Shown here: in pieces, positions 30,121-42,100 of the stretch
Position numbering within the stretch: position 1 is the first letter of the stretch
Layout of the letters: every line of letters starts with the position of its first letter
Assembly (NCBI GenBank): GCA_029948255.1
Contig: JALIZF010001704.1
Location: 434,001-498,000, forward strand
Direction of reading: 5' to 3'
Length of the DNA: 64,000 nucleotides
Source: Telmatactis stephensoni
Taxonomy: Eukaryota > Cnidaria > Anthozoa > Actiniaria > Isophelliidae
Notes under the pieces: model-generated
Database searches by the model: none
What the model saw: only the letters and a program-made list of their open reading frames with translations
What the model was told of the DNA's origin: nothing
Position numbers and translations under genes: made by a program

Positions 30121-33100
30121 CTATACTTCAGATTGTACATTGCCAGCTGTATTAGAACTAGTGTTATCTTCATTACTTGCAGCATTTTGTGTGTCTGTAT
30201 CAGCATTGCTACCATCCTCCTCATTATCAGCATTGCTACCATCCTCCTCATTAACAGTGGCTTGCTCCTCAGATGATTGGTTGTCTGGGTTGTCATTAAC
30301 TTCCTCCCGCACAATTCCACCAACTAAAGCTGAGTTATTTCCTTGTTCTTCTTGAACAAAATCATCCATGATGATGTCTTCTGGATTGGGGATGGCAGGT
30401 AGAAACTCCTCATCAGTGCCACAAATATTTTGAAATATTTGCTTTGCCTGAACAAAAAAAAAGCCTATAAGGATGCATCCATTCAAAAAATGTGATACAT
30501 TCTGCTTACACTGTAGGTCCTAATAAATTATTATGCTATGATGAATGTAATGAAAGACCACCAAGAGAACCATTTCTGATTGGCCAAAAAGCAATAGACA
30601 CATTCCTGCAATATTTTTAGTGCCCAATGCTTTTTGATTTGCATGGTAAAAGAGCTTGCCACTTAGAGCAGACTTCATGTGAGTGTGAAAAGGGCTGCAC
30701 TGTGTCGTGGCCATGTCAGTGCCGTGATATCTATAAAAACATTCGAAATTCCGCCATAACTGTGCCATGACCGTGCGGTGCTGTTTTCACAGTCATATGA
30801 AATCTACTCTAAGGTCCAAACACATATGCAAACTTTTCTTGAAACTTTTTGTGCAATATTGCACACCACACAGACTTGTACTGTGGGTCAACCCTGCAAC
30901 ATTGCAATCACATGATTCACCTGATCCATGGCATGACTGAAACCAAGAGATGACCCAGGTAATGGTGTACACTGTACATTACTTGGTAATTCTGGATCAA
31001 CACAAGATTGATCTGCAGCAGCATGGTTGAAATACAGCGACCATAACACCACTGGTTTAGGACTTTCTCTATCATCTACAATAAAAAGGTTAAGACATTG
31101 ACCAGTGCCATAGATAGACATCAGATGGATTAGATAATTTGTTTATTCACACCTCTTGCAACTAAACAGATAAATTACAGGCAGGGTAAGTCAATGAACT
31201 CTTACAATACATACAATACATACATGTACATACTGAAATATATTGGTAACTACTACATATATGAATTATATGACTGGCTATTGGAAATCGCCCTTCCTCC
31301 CCATCATATATATGAATTATAATTGACTGGCTATTGGAAATCTCCCTTCCTCCCCATCAAATACTGAATTATTATCATATATAATAATTATATTATAATG
31401 ATAAGTATGCTTTAGAATTACAGTGGCACTCACATACAGCATACAAGATGTCTGATAGAATCAGAGGGATAAGGAGATGAGAGGAGCAGGCCTTAAACCA
31501 TTGTCTGTCCCAAGAGAAGGAAGAGGAGGAAAGAAAAGAAAAAGGAAGTGTAGAAAGCTTCCTCCCTCCCTTTGTCACTGCCCAAACTCCTGGGCGCTCA
31601 AACTATCCCTCCCACTTCTATCCTTCCTGCTGATTGTGATGACAATCAACATCCTAGGATGCAGGATAATTTCTTTGGGTAGATGGATTCTTATATCAAA
31701 AACAAAGCAATCATGTTTTAATTATTTACTAGGTCAAAGTATCTTCTTACCATCAGACTGAGGAAAATAAAGAAGTTCTTCAGCAGTGGCTTGCAAATCT
31801 TCTACAGCAGATCCACAACTCTCAGTAACTAAATGCACAACATGAAGTCCACTTGGACAAGCTGCTGTAGACTTGTCTAGCTCTATTACAGTTATGGGAC
31901 TGCCACCATCGTGGGTCTTTGGCATTGACATAAGAGTTACTACTCCATGCTCTGATGCTTTAAATGATTTGTCTGTAACAAATACTGCTCTAGAGACAAA
32001 CTTAGTTGTTTCTTTGCTCCATTGCTTAGGTAAGTAGGAATGCTCCATAATAAGCCATTTACACTTTAGGAATTGTCCATCAGAAGTCACTCCTGTACAA
32101 GTACTAGTAACTTTGTCAACCTTCACAGACTCTGCACCCCTTCTTAAACAGTATAGACCTCCAAAAACTGCACACATACGACAAAATGCTTGTGGCAGTT
32201 CACCAACACCATACAGTGGCCAGATAAAAGGTGTGTTACCATAGCGACCCAAAGATTGAAGAAATGAGCATGTTGCCTTCAGAGCTGGAAGTGTTGCTGT
32301 TTCTGGAGGTTGCATTGCAATTGCATGCAAAACAAAATGCTGAAGATTAGGAGTCATACGCCGAGATTGCAAGAATTCTACAAAAGGCTTGTCAACAAAT
32401 TCTCTGTACTCATCCTCATGGTTCTCAAAGTCAATGCAGAAAGTCAAAAATTTCATCAAAGTTCTTTTCTCAATAGCAGTTATCAATTTGCTGTTGAATA
32501 CATCTGATCTGGAACATGGAACATCTTCAATGTTGCCATTAAGGTAGGTTAGGATTCTATTTACAGCCTTGAATTCTGCATAGTGGCTGATGTTGGCACT
32601 AATGATAGCTTCCACAACAGGTCCCCGTGAAAATAACATCTTTGGTGCAAGGTCAATATTGAATTGACGAAAATATTTCTCGAGATCTTCATAAGTCATA
32701 TCCTTGTTAATTGGAGGTTTTGCACTAGAAAACCTCAAAGGAGGAGGCATTTCCAGAGGTTGAGTTGTTTCTACTGAACTTCTTTCACCAGTTTCATTAT
32801 CACTATCATTTTCTGGAGAAACTACATCTTCCACACTAGTAACTGGCTCTGAGCTTGGAGATTCATCTTCATTGATATTGCTTGAGGTAATATTTTCATC
32901 AGAAGTACTTTCATTGGCTGTAGCTATAAAATATTTATAAGTTTTTTCTCAGTCACAAGACCAATGTACCAATAAACAACATGATTATATTAATAGCATA
33001 CATATACCTGCATCTTTAATTTCATCCTGTTCTAGATCCTTCTCCTCTTCGGGACTTTCTTCCTCTTTAGCTTCATCTTGTCCTGAAGTGTTAGGCTCTT

Positions 33101-35973
33101 CTTTCCCTTTTTCATCATTGGCTTTGGCATCCATTGGCTCTACTTCTTTCCTCTTTATTCTATCAGTATGAAAATATTTAATATAATTATACTTATTAGA
33201 GTGCTTACAATATATCTGTGAAAACCTTTGTAAGAAATTGCACTAATTTGCACTAATTAAACAATAGAAAACAAAGGGTTTTGCACTATTTAGTACAATT
33301 TAGTTCGCAAACTTTTTCACAGATATATTGTTAGCACTCTACTGTTGGGCTATTCCACATGAGAGTTGAAAAAAGCAAAAACAATTAAATGCTTAGACTG
33401 ATTTCTATATCAGGGGGAGTCCTCAATGTTGGCAATTGATGAAATTGACAAATTTGCTTAAAAAATTGGCCTTTTCTGTGAAGAAATTGTGTAAACTTTG
33501 AAAAAAAAATTTGCTGCAAATCTTCTTTATTTGTGAATGAAATTGGCCTAATTGTGTCTCTGAAGAATGAAACTATGCATAAGCCAATTTAGTTTACTCA
33601 AAAGACCTAAATAGAGAGGGTTTTTGATGGCATAGAAATAACATTCCCAAAAATGTCATGTCCGCAACAATTTATTGTCACGTCCGCAACACACTGTATT
33701 CCTAATAAATCCATAGAAACAAGCAATATCAATTCTTTCATTTTGGATTTATATAGTGCAGTTAGTATAGAGTTTAGGCAGTATAAACACTTTTTTTGAA
33801 AAGTTTCAAGTTCACAGGATTTTAGCTTTGTTCAAGAGTAACTTCAAACATGGTTGTTTTCCATGTCATGTCTGCAACACGTCATTTACACATTTTTTCT
33901 CTTACAATATTCAAAAGTCAGCAAAAAAGTTTTTATGCTAAAATCAAAGGGACAACCAGGAGTATTGATTGGATGAATTTCATTTGATTTGAAAAACATT
34001 ATCTGGGTTGAACAGCCATTTATTACACTAGGTATAACCTCTGAAAGTCACGTCCGCAACGTGGAATTGCCCTGTTTACTAATTATAACACATTGTACTA
34101 CCAATGTGCTAATCATTTTCACAATAACTTCAAAATGTGCTTTGTTTAAACAGCAAATTGGTCTCTAGTTGGCACAAGAATACAAAATCTATGTCAACAT
34201 GGGGAGCACTAAAATGTATAATTTTATACATAAAAAAACAAATGTGTTCTTCACTCTGTTTTGTAAACATCTGGGGCCGGCTGTATGAAGGGTGAATAGC
34301 ACTAACTACATAATTGAATACATTTTTTATTATATAGATATCATTGAAATACCAGGATTTCTTTTATTTCTAAAACTTCGTACATAGTGAAGATATCATT
34401 TTTATCCGTCACATATGAAGATATTACAGCTGCCATGACGACCCTTGTATCAACCAATCACAAATGGCCTTAAATTCTTCTCTGATCCTGGATATTTCAT
34501 TGATATTTATAAAATAAACAGAACATTACATGGCCGCTTGGAGATACTAATTTTATCTTCTCGTGTGAGATATCAATTGAACACTCGAAGATAAAATTAG
34601 TATCTCCGCGCGGCCATGTAATATCCTCTATATCCAGCAGACAAAATCTATACAAAATCTATACAGTGGATAACTCTTATCGGGTGGATAACTTTAATAT
34701 CCAACCTTCGTACAACCAGGCCCTGTATTTATGTTCTGTTCATGAATTTTATGATTGTAATTATCACCTCATGTGAGACTTAGTCACAACATTAGTGACT
34801 GTGAAAGGTCTTTCGGGTAATGGGAGTATCATTTCTTCATCGTTATCAGATGTACTATCAGATTTTTCACAGCTTTGGACTTGGTCCTGAAATTTAACAT
34901 AGGATTAGTTTTTTCTGGTAAGATTTATGACAAGATATAGCAGTGCAAGTTCAGCCCAGTACTTTACTTGAAGCATACTTATGTTACAGCATGAGGCACT
35001 AAAGTATGAATACCTCTGAAATTTTTCTATACATTGGCCTTGACCATCATCCAATCAGCAAGGGGGGATTGTCTAATCTTATCTTTAAATGCTAATAATT
35101 CATCCTCTAATTATTAGAGGATGCAGCCAGCATTTTCAATGACTATATCTCAAGGTATCTCAAGCAGGGTTGTATACCATATTTACTTTAAGGTGAATGA
35201 TAGAGTAGATGTTATATGAGTGTGAAATGGACCAAGTCATGCCGTGACAATGCCTTCATTGTCTATACATTCAAAGTTGATCCTGCCATAACTGTGCCGG
35301 CCGTGACTGTGCAGTGCTGTTTTCATGATCATAAGAAATCCACTCTATGATATGCTTTAAGGTGAATGATACCATATTTATTTTATAAGTTTCTATAATA
35401 AATATGATTGTATGAATAGATTACCTGGTTTGCTTTGATCCATTTTAACAGACCATCAAATGTAAAGGTTGCCCATTCACTTGAGTAGTAGTCATTTCTT
35501 AAAAAATAAAACTTGAATATAAGAAAATTTTAAGCAATCTAAGCTTAAGTTAAGCTTATATAACTTAAGCTTAAATAATTCGCCCTATATAAGCTTAACT
35601 TAAGTGAATTTGTTAGTTGAAAGAAGAGATAAATAAAATCAATAATAAAATAAACAAGACAATGATTCTACCTATCCAGGTGTAAAACTGTTTTACCAAC
35701 TCTCGCTAATGCCGCAGCAACAACTGATTCAGGAAGACCTTGAAGAGAATTAAGAAATGATTTGGAAAAAGTCAAAAGTCACTGTGTCACAGCTGAACAC
35801 CGCATAATACATAAAACACCCAAAATACATAAGTCCAACAACGGTATTTTTGACCTGAGATGTTAACTTATCTAGTATTTTGGCAATAGATCCATTCAAA
35901 GCACGATCGATTGCCCATACAAACCTGTTCCAAGTATTATTGCATCGTATTCAGTCGGAAACTCGTCTGCCAT
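30121..35973 (-). CDS. CHM: Rab escort protein 1-like (Rab geranylgeranyltransferase component A)
   Basis: Eight exons on the minus strand: 35925-35973, 35672-35738, 35426-35497, 34768-34886, 33008-33159, 31751-32923, 30921-31075 and 30121-30447. They give about 704 residues (human REP1 is 653). The start 'MADEFPTEYDAIILGTGLPE' carries the GDI/REP dinucleotide-fold motif, followed by 'ARVGKTVLHLDRNDYYSSEW'. Later come 'FNIDLAPKMLFSRGPVVEAI', 'EFLQSRRMTPNLQHFVLHAI', 'GELPQAFCRMCAVFGG' and the C-terminal 'AIPNPEDIIMDD'. An acidic, Glu/Ser-rich insert separates the N-terminal segment from the main body, as in REP proteins. REP binds new Rab GTPases and presents them to geranylgeranyltransferase II. 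Exon 3 lacks one base (see findings); all other phases agree. Confidence 0.92.
30680..30811 (+). repeat. Dispersed repeat, copy 2 of 3
   Basis: Shares 'tctataaaaacattcgaaat' with 80-105 and 'gccataactgtgcc' with 35216-35346. It lies in the CHM intron 30448-30920. Confidence 0.5.
31254..31361 (+). repeat. About 53-bp tandem duplication
   Basis: 'gactggctattggaaatc' followed by 'cccttcctccccatc' occurs twice in tandem, with 'atatatgaattat' before each. It is in the CHM intron 31076-31750. Confidence 0.85.
33197..33342. mobile_element. TA-GAGT hairpin element, h
   Basis: 'tagagtgcttacaatatatc' pairs with 'atattgttagcactcta', with 'tctgtgaaa'/'tttcacaga' inside. The core reads 'aacaatagaaaacaaag'. 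A close relative is at 56261-56414. Confidence 0.75.
33347..34072. mobile_element. Element with reiterated CACGTCCGCAAC motif
   Basis: Short inverted ends 'gggctattccacatg' and 'cgtggaattgccc' enclose 726 bp. Inside, 'gtccgcaaca' near 33660 and 33683, 'atgtctgcaacac' near 33877 and 'cacgtccgcaacg' near 34049 recur. It lies directly after hairpin h in the CHM intron 33160-34767. There is no ORF. Confidence 0.6.
34370..34632. repeat. Dispersed repeat with terminal palindrome
   Basis: The palindrome at 34526-34622 has arms 'ttacatggccgcttggagat' and 'atctccgcgcggccatgtaa', with 'actaattttatcttc' inside. The end 'gtaatatcctctatatc' matches the repeat at 14085-14297. Confidence 0.6.
35216..35346 (+). 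repeat. Dispersed repeat, copy 3 of 3
   Basis: 'gagtgtgaaatgg', 'gccataactgtgcc' and 'gtgctgttttca' parallel 30680-30811. It lies in the CHM intron 34887-35425. Confidence 0.5.
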
Positions 35974-36178
35974 CTTGGAAAAGATGAAGAAACTGAACCT
36001 GACTAAAGCATCTGATTGGTGTAATCTTAGAAGTAATGTGATTGGTCAATTGATTTCAGTCGTTCCAATCCATTCCGCTTCAGCAGTCTTCAAAACAGCA
36101 AGGAATGAAAGGAATATTCTTAGTCCACCAAGGAAAACACATCCTAAACATCTGAACTTCCAAGTTCCTACAATAAAG
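35974..36178. promoter_or_regulatory. Putative bidirectional CHM/EPHX2 promoter
   Basis: Only 205 bp separate the CHM start codon (35973, minus) from the EPHX2 start codon (36179, plus). Two ATTGG pentamers at 36015-36019 and 36041-36045 are inverted CCAAT boxes, which NF-Y binds and which are common in bidirectional promoters. No TATA box is evident. Transcription start sites cannot be placed. Confidence 0.6.
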
Positions 36179-39100
36179 ATGACCAAACTAGTTATTTTTG
36201 ACCTTGGAGGCGTAGTTGCAACAACACCAATGTTTGCTATTCAGCGCTTTGCTTGGGAAAATGGCATACCAAGGTAAGAAGTCATTGAGACAACTTGTCA
36301 AAAAAGCTGCTTCTGGAGGTCTCGGTAGATCATTCTCTTTTATTTTATACAGCAATGTTCAGTATTCATAGATAAAGTTCCGATAATAATTTGGAACTGA
36401 CTCAGGGTAAATCTCGTAACGCTAGGTCAATGAGCGGCCAGTAAATGCGGTTAAGGTTAATTGCATAATCTAACGCGTATTTGATCATGGATAACACTCT
36501 AATCACTCTTTCTCCAGTATTTGTCTCTGCATGATATTATTGTGTTCTGCTAATATTTATTGTGTTCTGCTAATATCACAAACGAAACCAGCTGAAAAGT
36601 ATGTGATTGCATGGGAAATTGTAAATTTTGAAGCTCTCCAATTTTAGGGGGTGGATCCTTGGAGCTGAGCTGAAAGGGAATAATGGGTGTACATGCACCA
36701 ATATCATTCCACTGATTTAATTGTAATAATCAGTGAAGTAGCACGAAAGTGAAACCTGTTTTCCCCTGTTCTGTTCTTTCTTTCCTTCTTTCTTTCTTTC
36801 TTTCTTTCTCTCTTTGACAAATTAATTTATAACCCGTCTACAGGATGATAAAATGCCATATTTATACAGCACCTATCCAGGTCTGCTCTAAGTGCTATTA
36901 ATATTTGTCATATGAAATGAACCAGACTGGCCCATTTTCAGTAGTAAATAATGGTGTTCTCACTCGATACGATATAAGACAAAGTTATTTTAAATTCATA
37001 GTCTGAATTAACATAGTCTCCTTTGCAACCGTTTTTTGTGTCGTCACGCAAGGCTTAAACTTTGAGCCTTGCGTGACGACACAAAGCACGGCTGCAAAGG
37101 AGACTAGAATTAACAGCAATTGATTAGAATAATTCCGTGACACTATAAATTGTGCCATGCACAGGGCATTTGCAGAATATTTAAAGAATATTGGTTAAGT
37201 TCAAGCAAAATTGTGACAGTGATTACATGCAATAATTAATGATTGGTTACGATTGACCTTTTCCTCCAAGGCATAATCAAGCAGAATCAAGCATAATTCC
37301 AAAATATGAATAGTACAGTTTGCAGGCTTTCCCTTCTTCCCTCTTTCTCCTCCCCCTCCCCTGTTCCCTTCCCAGTTCCTTTTCCCAAGAGAGTCTGTGG
37401 GTGAGCTTCTTACTATAACAACAGAAGCTACACAATCATATAGATTCATATTAGTATACAATACTTAACAAATAGAACAGCTTTTTCCGTGCTCCGTTCA
37501 GTAATACAGCACGCAGGAAGTGACAAAAGTACGAAAGAAGTGTAAGGAGACAAGACACTTCTTGAGTGCTTTCGGCACTTCTTGAGTGCTTTCGGCACTT
37601 CCTAAGTGCTGTATTACTGAACGGAGCACAGAAAAAGATGTTCTATTTGTTTTATTATATATTTTGAAGTAAATATTCAAGGGAAAATGTTCGATTTTCT
37701 CCGTACAAAAATTCAAAAGGTGCGCGCACGGTCGAGCTCACGCTGCTGACATCAGAGCTGTGCTCCGTTCTCTGATAAAGCACAGCTTTTAGCCAATCAG
37801 AGCACGTGTATCAACAAGGGTATATATATAATAAAATACAATTATACAGTTTATTTACACACATAATTTGCTAATATGGACAGTTTTTAAATTCAGAAGA
37901 GTACATAGAGTTTTCAATAATTAGATATAGATAGGTGTGCCTAAGGGCTAAATACTAGTTAGTCAAGAGGTTATCTTGTTAGTCCTTATATAGGTATAAG
38001 GATAAGGGCTAATATAGGGTAAATGATTTGTGGGATTTGACGTTTTTGGTGTGTGATTTGGGATACAGGTAAAAATAGTCTGTAAGTGGAAAAGCTGGAC
38101 AAAATTAGGGTGGGATCAGGAATCTTTGCTTAGAAAGGAACAGCTACGTACAGTGGCAGGATTTTGAGCAAAAAGCCCTAAATTTGGGTTAATAATAAAC
38201 ACCTCCTTTGATTGATGTTGATCCAGTTGAATGGTTTATACCCCTAGAATCCGAACAAAAGAAAGATTGTATTTACTGTGCTTTCAGCTCTTTTCTCCAA
38301 AAGTTGTTAATGCCAAATGATGAAACCCATCCAATGTATCAACTGGAAGTTGGTAAAATTTCACTGTCTCAGGTAAAATATAAATTAATATACTGTACAA
38401 AGTATTATTATATGGCTAGATAATTTCCTGAATCTGATTGGCTAACACATGGTCTGTATTTTGCCATATCATGACTGCTGTCCCAGATGAAAAGAAAAGT
38501 TTGTGTTTGGCAATTGTTTTAGCAGGACTTCTCAAAGCCATATTAATAATAAATAAGTTACAGGTGTATTAACCTTGTTTGCTCGGTCTGTATGGGAAAA
38601 TATCAGACCTCTGTCTTTTTGTACAGACTTCGCTGCACTCGGTCTGTACTGTCAAGACCTCGGTCTAATATTTTCCCATATAGACCTCGTGCTCGGTTAA
38701 TAACCCTTTAATACACAATTTGGTTCTTAGCAGCAGCTGACTAAATAACAGTAACTGGTGATTTTGGGGAATACTATATATTAGCTGGTCTTGAAGACAG
38801 CAATTGCATGTAGGGGTGAAAGTAAAAAAGGACTTAAGTGACGATTTGGACAGTTTTTCAAGATTTCTCAAACTGCTTCAAAAAAGGTGTTGGTCCACTA
38901 CTCTAAGCCTGCGAATATAAAATATTAATAATGTCCAGCCATTTATTTATAAAAAATTTATATAATAATTTTGTCTCGTGGCGTACTTTTTTGTTCTCAC
39001 CACATTTTGACGTCATCTGTGCATCGATTAGAGTACAGACGCACAGAAAAATGGAATCTATTTGTTCAATAAATTAAGATCAAGTGGGAGAAATTAGAAG

Positions 39101-42100
39101 GTATTTGCTGTGTTTTGCTTTGAAAGAATACCCTCAAACCTATTAATTTCATTAACTACAGAAAGAGGCAAGAAAAGAAATTTGCCTAATAACAACTTTC
39201 ACATTATTACCAGTGGTCCATTGTCAAGCAAGGTAATACAAGACCATTGCTAGCCAATAATTTCACTGGTTTTATTGAATTTTATGACTAAAAACACCAG
39301 GGACATTGATATTTAGGCTTAGAGAAGTCTACTCTAGCTAATGCCATTTTGGACCATTTTTTTAAAACCTTATTTATTTATTAATAATATAATTCATAAA
39401 GTGAACACATTGAAATTTATAAACATGACAGGGGTCTTGAATTTCAAAGACTTACCGGTATCCTAATTAAATTTTTGATTTTTTTTTCAAAAAACATGGA
39501 ATTTAGGATGGAGGTTTTAAATTGGTTCAAACACAAGCTTGAATTTCAATTGAAACCCTCACCCTAGCCTTTGAACCTTTATTTAAAAAATCTTGAAAAA
39601 TACCCACATTGTCACTTATTATAAATTGTTTTTATTTTCACCCATTCAATTATACAGTATCTCAGTATGAATGGATGGTTCAAGAACACATCCATATTAT
39701 ACCCACCCTCCTCTGGAATTTCCAATTTTCGTCCATGCACCCAGCCTCTGAGCCCCCTCCTTTGTTGGGTATTTATGGAATGACATCACTTTCATGATTT
39801 TTTATTCATTGTGTTTCAGTTTTACCAGTTGGCAACAGAATTTGTTTTGAAAATGTCTGAAGAAGAAGGATTGCATGTCCACAAGGATTTTACTGTAGAA
39901 AGTCTGATGAGAGAAATTCCAAAGTCTTTAAAGCTGGTGCCAGAAATTCTTAATGCCTCTGCAGCTCTGAGGGCAGCTGGTAGGACATGAAATTATCACC
40001 AAATGCTTATCTTTCTATTTTCCCATTCATTTGATTTCATTCTCAAACTATCTTTCCTGTATTTATTGCATTCCTTTAATTCACTTATTCACTTTATTTG
40101 ACAGGAATTAAGACCTGCATTCTGACAAACAACTGGACTGATGATACAGACACTGGAAGACTTGTCTCTAAGATTATGATGCTAAGACATTACTTTGATA
40201 AAATCTTTGAGTCATGCAAACTTGGACTGCGCAAACCTGATCCTGAGATTTTTAAAACAGTTTGTTCAAAAATGAATGTTCAAGCATCTGAGGTATGACA
40301 ACTGAAGGCAGTTGTTTAGTGCTATCTTTTTGATACTTTGTGTTTGCCAACAAGCTATTATGAATTTAACCAGCCAGATCGTAAACTTAACAGTGGCCAA
40401 TGAGCAATAAAGGATTTTAAAACCCTTTATTGGCCACTTCCAGTAGTGATCCAGTGAAGAATCTTCCATAGGCCTAAAACATTTTTATATTAGGCAGTAA
40501 AAAGTCTATAAATAAATGTTACTTAAAAATGATCAATCCCTCTAGCCTGGCGCTATGACAACTGGATATTACAGTAAAGTTACTATTATAAGGTTTTTAC
40601 ATTCATCTAAAATGTGCTTGTCACTCCTAGGTTGTAATTTTAGATGATCTGGGTTATAATTTGAAGCCTGCAAAGGAGTTGGGTATGATAACTATCCAAG
40701 TGAAAGACCCATTTTCTGCACTTGCAGACCTTAAAGAGAGTACTGGCATTGATGTAAGTTCAATTATTTATCAGTGAGAGTATATTACTTGGAATTACTT
40801 GTACATTGGGGTGGGTGCTCAACCAATTTTGTTGAGGCAGCTAGAAAAAAAGAAATGAAAAACATCAAAATATACTCAGCTATGTTACGTTGCAAGTCAG
40901 ATTTTTTTCAATCAAGTTAGTTCAATTTAACCTAGGTTGATTCAGGATAGGATTATGCTTTCTGAATTTGGAACTGCAATCTTGTAACCAGAAATTAGTT
41001 ATTAATACACAGGGTTTGTAATTAAGCCTCCTGGAAATCCTTGAAAATCCTGGATTTTTATTTTCTTCCTGGAAATTCCTTGAAATTGGTGTTTTTTTGA
41101 TAAATTCCTGAGGAACTTCTGGAAAACAGAAACGAATAAGTGTACATTAACTGTGTGTGTTTACATAACAGCTCCGTTTACATTCCTTAACTCAGCCAGT
41201 GAAAAAAGGTATGCCCAATGTATTTGCTTGAGTGAACTAGAGAAAAACTCCTGGAAATAATCTGAAAATCCTCCTTGAAACTCCTGGATTTATTGAACTT
41301 TGTGGGCATATGAACCCTGAATATACTGATCAATTCATTTTGTATTTGTGTTCCTTCTACCTGGGTTTGTTCATACTATTTAAATATTTTTGATGTTAAT
41401 GTGTTTCTAGGTCTTAAAACCTCACCCTGTTCCACCTTGTGAACCTGAAAAAGTTGCACATTGTTTTGCCAATTTATCAGTAAGTATACAAAGCCTTTAA
41501 ATATATTTATTATTTTGGTGATATTGGGGGCTCGGAATTTTTCTGAATCTAATTTCACACTCGACAATTAGCATACATTATAATTCTAAATTATCTGCAC
41601 TGTGTTCCAGATGGATGAGTCTTTGAATTATATTCCTGAAAGAAATAGAAGATGAAATTATTCTTCAAGTTGTCTTTATAGATGATAATATTCTGAAGTC
41701 ACAGTCATTTATCCCTGTGGCAAATTATTGTGTTCTAGTTATGACAGCCTTAGGTTAATTAATAACTAAAGTTATTTATTTTCAAGACAGGTATCAAGAT
41801 GCACTATGTAGATATGGGTCAGGGTCCAGTATTGATATTATTGCATGGCTTTCCTGAATTATGGTACATTTGGAAGTATCAGGTATGAATTGAAGTATTG
41901 CTGACTTTCATGTCCAAGCAGGGGACTGGGTATGAGTCTCTAAATTATGATAATTAACACAAGACCCACATAGCCAGAAATAGCACATCATGCTATACAA
42001 AATCTTGAAGTTTGGTGTTAATCAGGTCAATATCGAACAACTTACAGCCATTCAAATATATGTCAAAATTTACAAAGAAATGTATGGAACGTGGAGACAA

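Noticed and set aside
35975..36178. N-terminal extension of EPHX2 from an upstream in-frame ATG
   Set aside because: The extension is not like any EPHX2. The ATG at 36179 aligns with known starts, and the region is the shared promoter.
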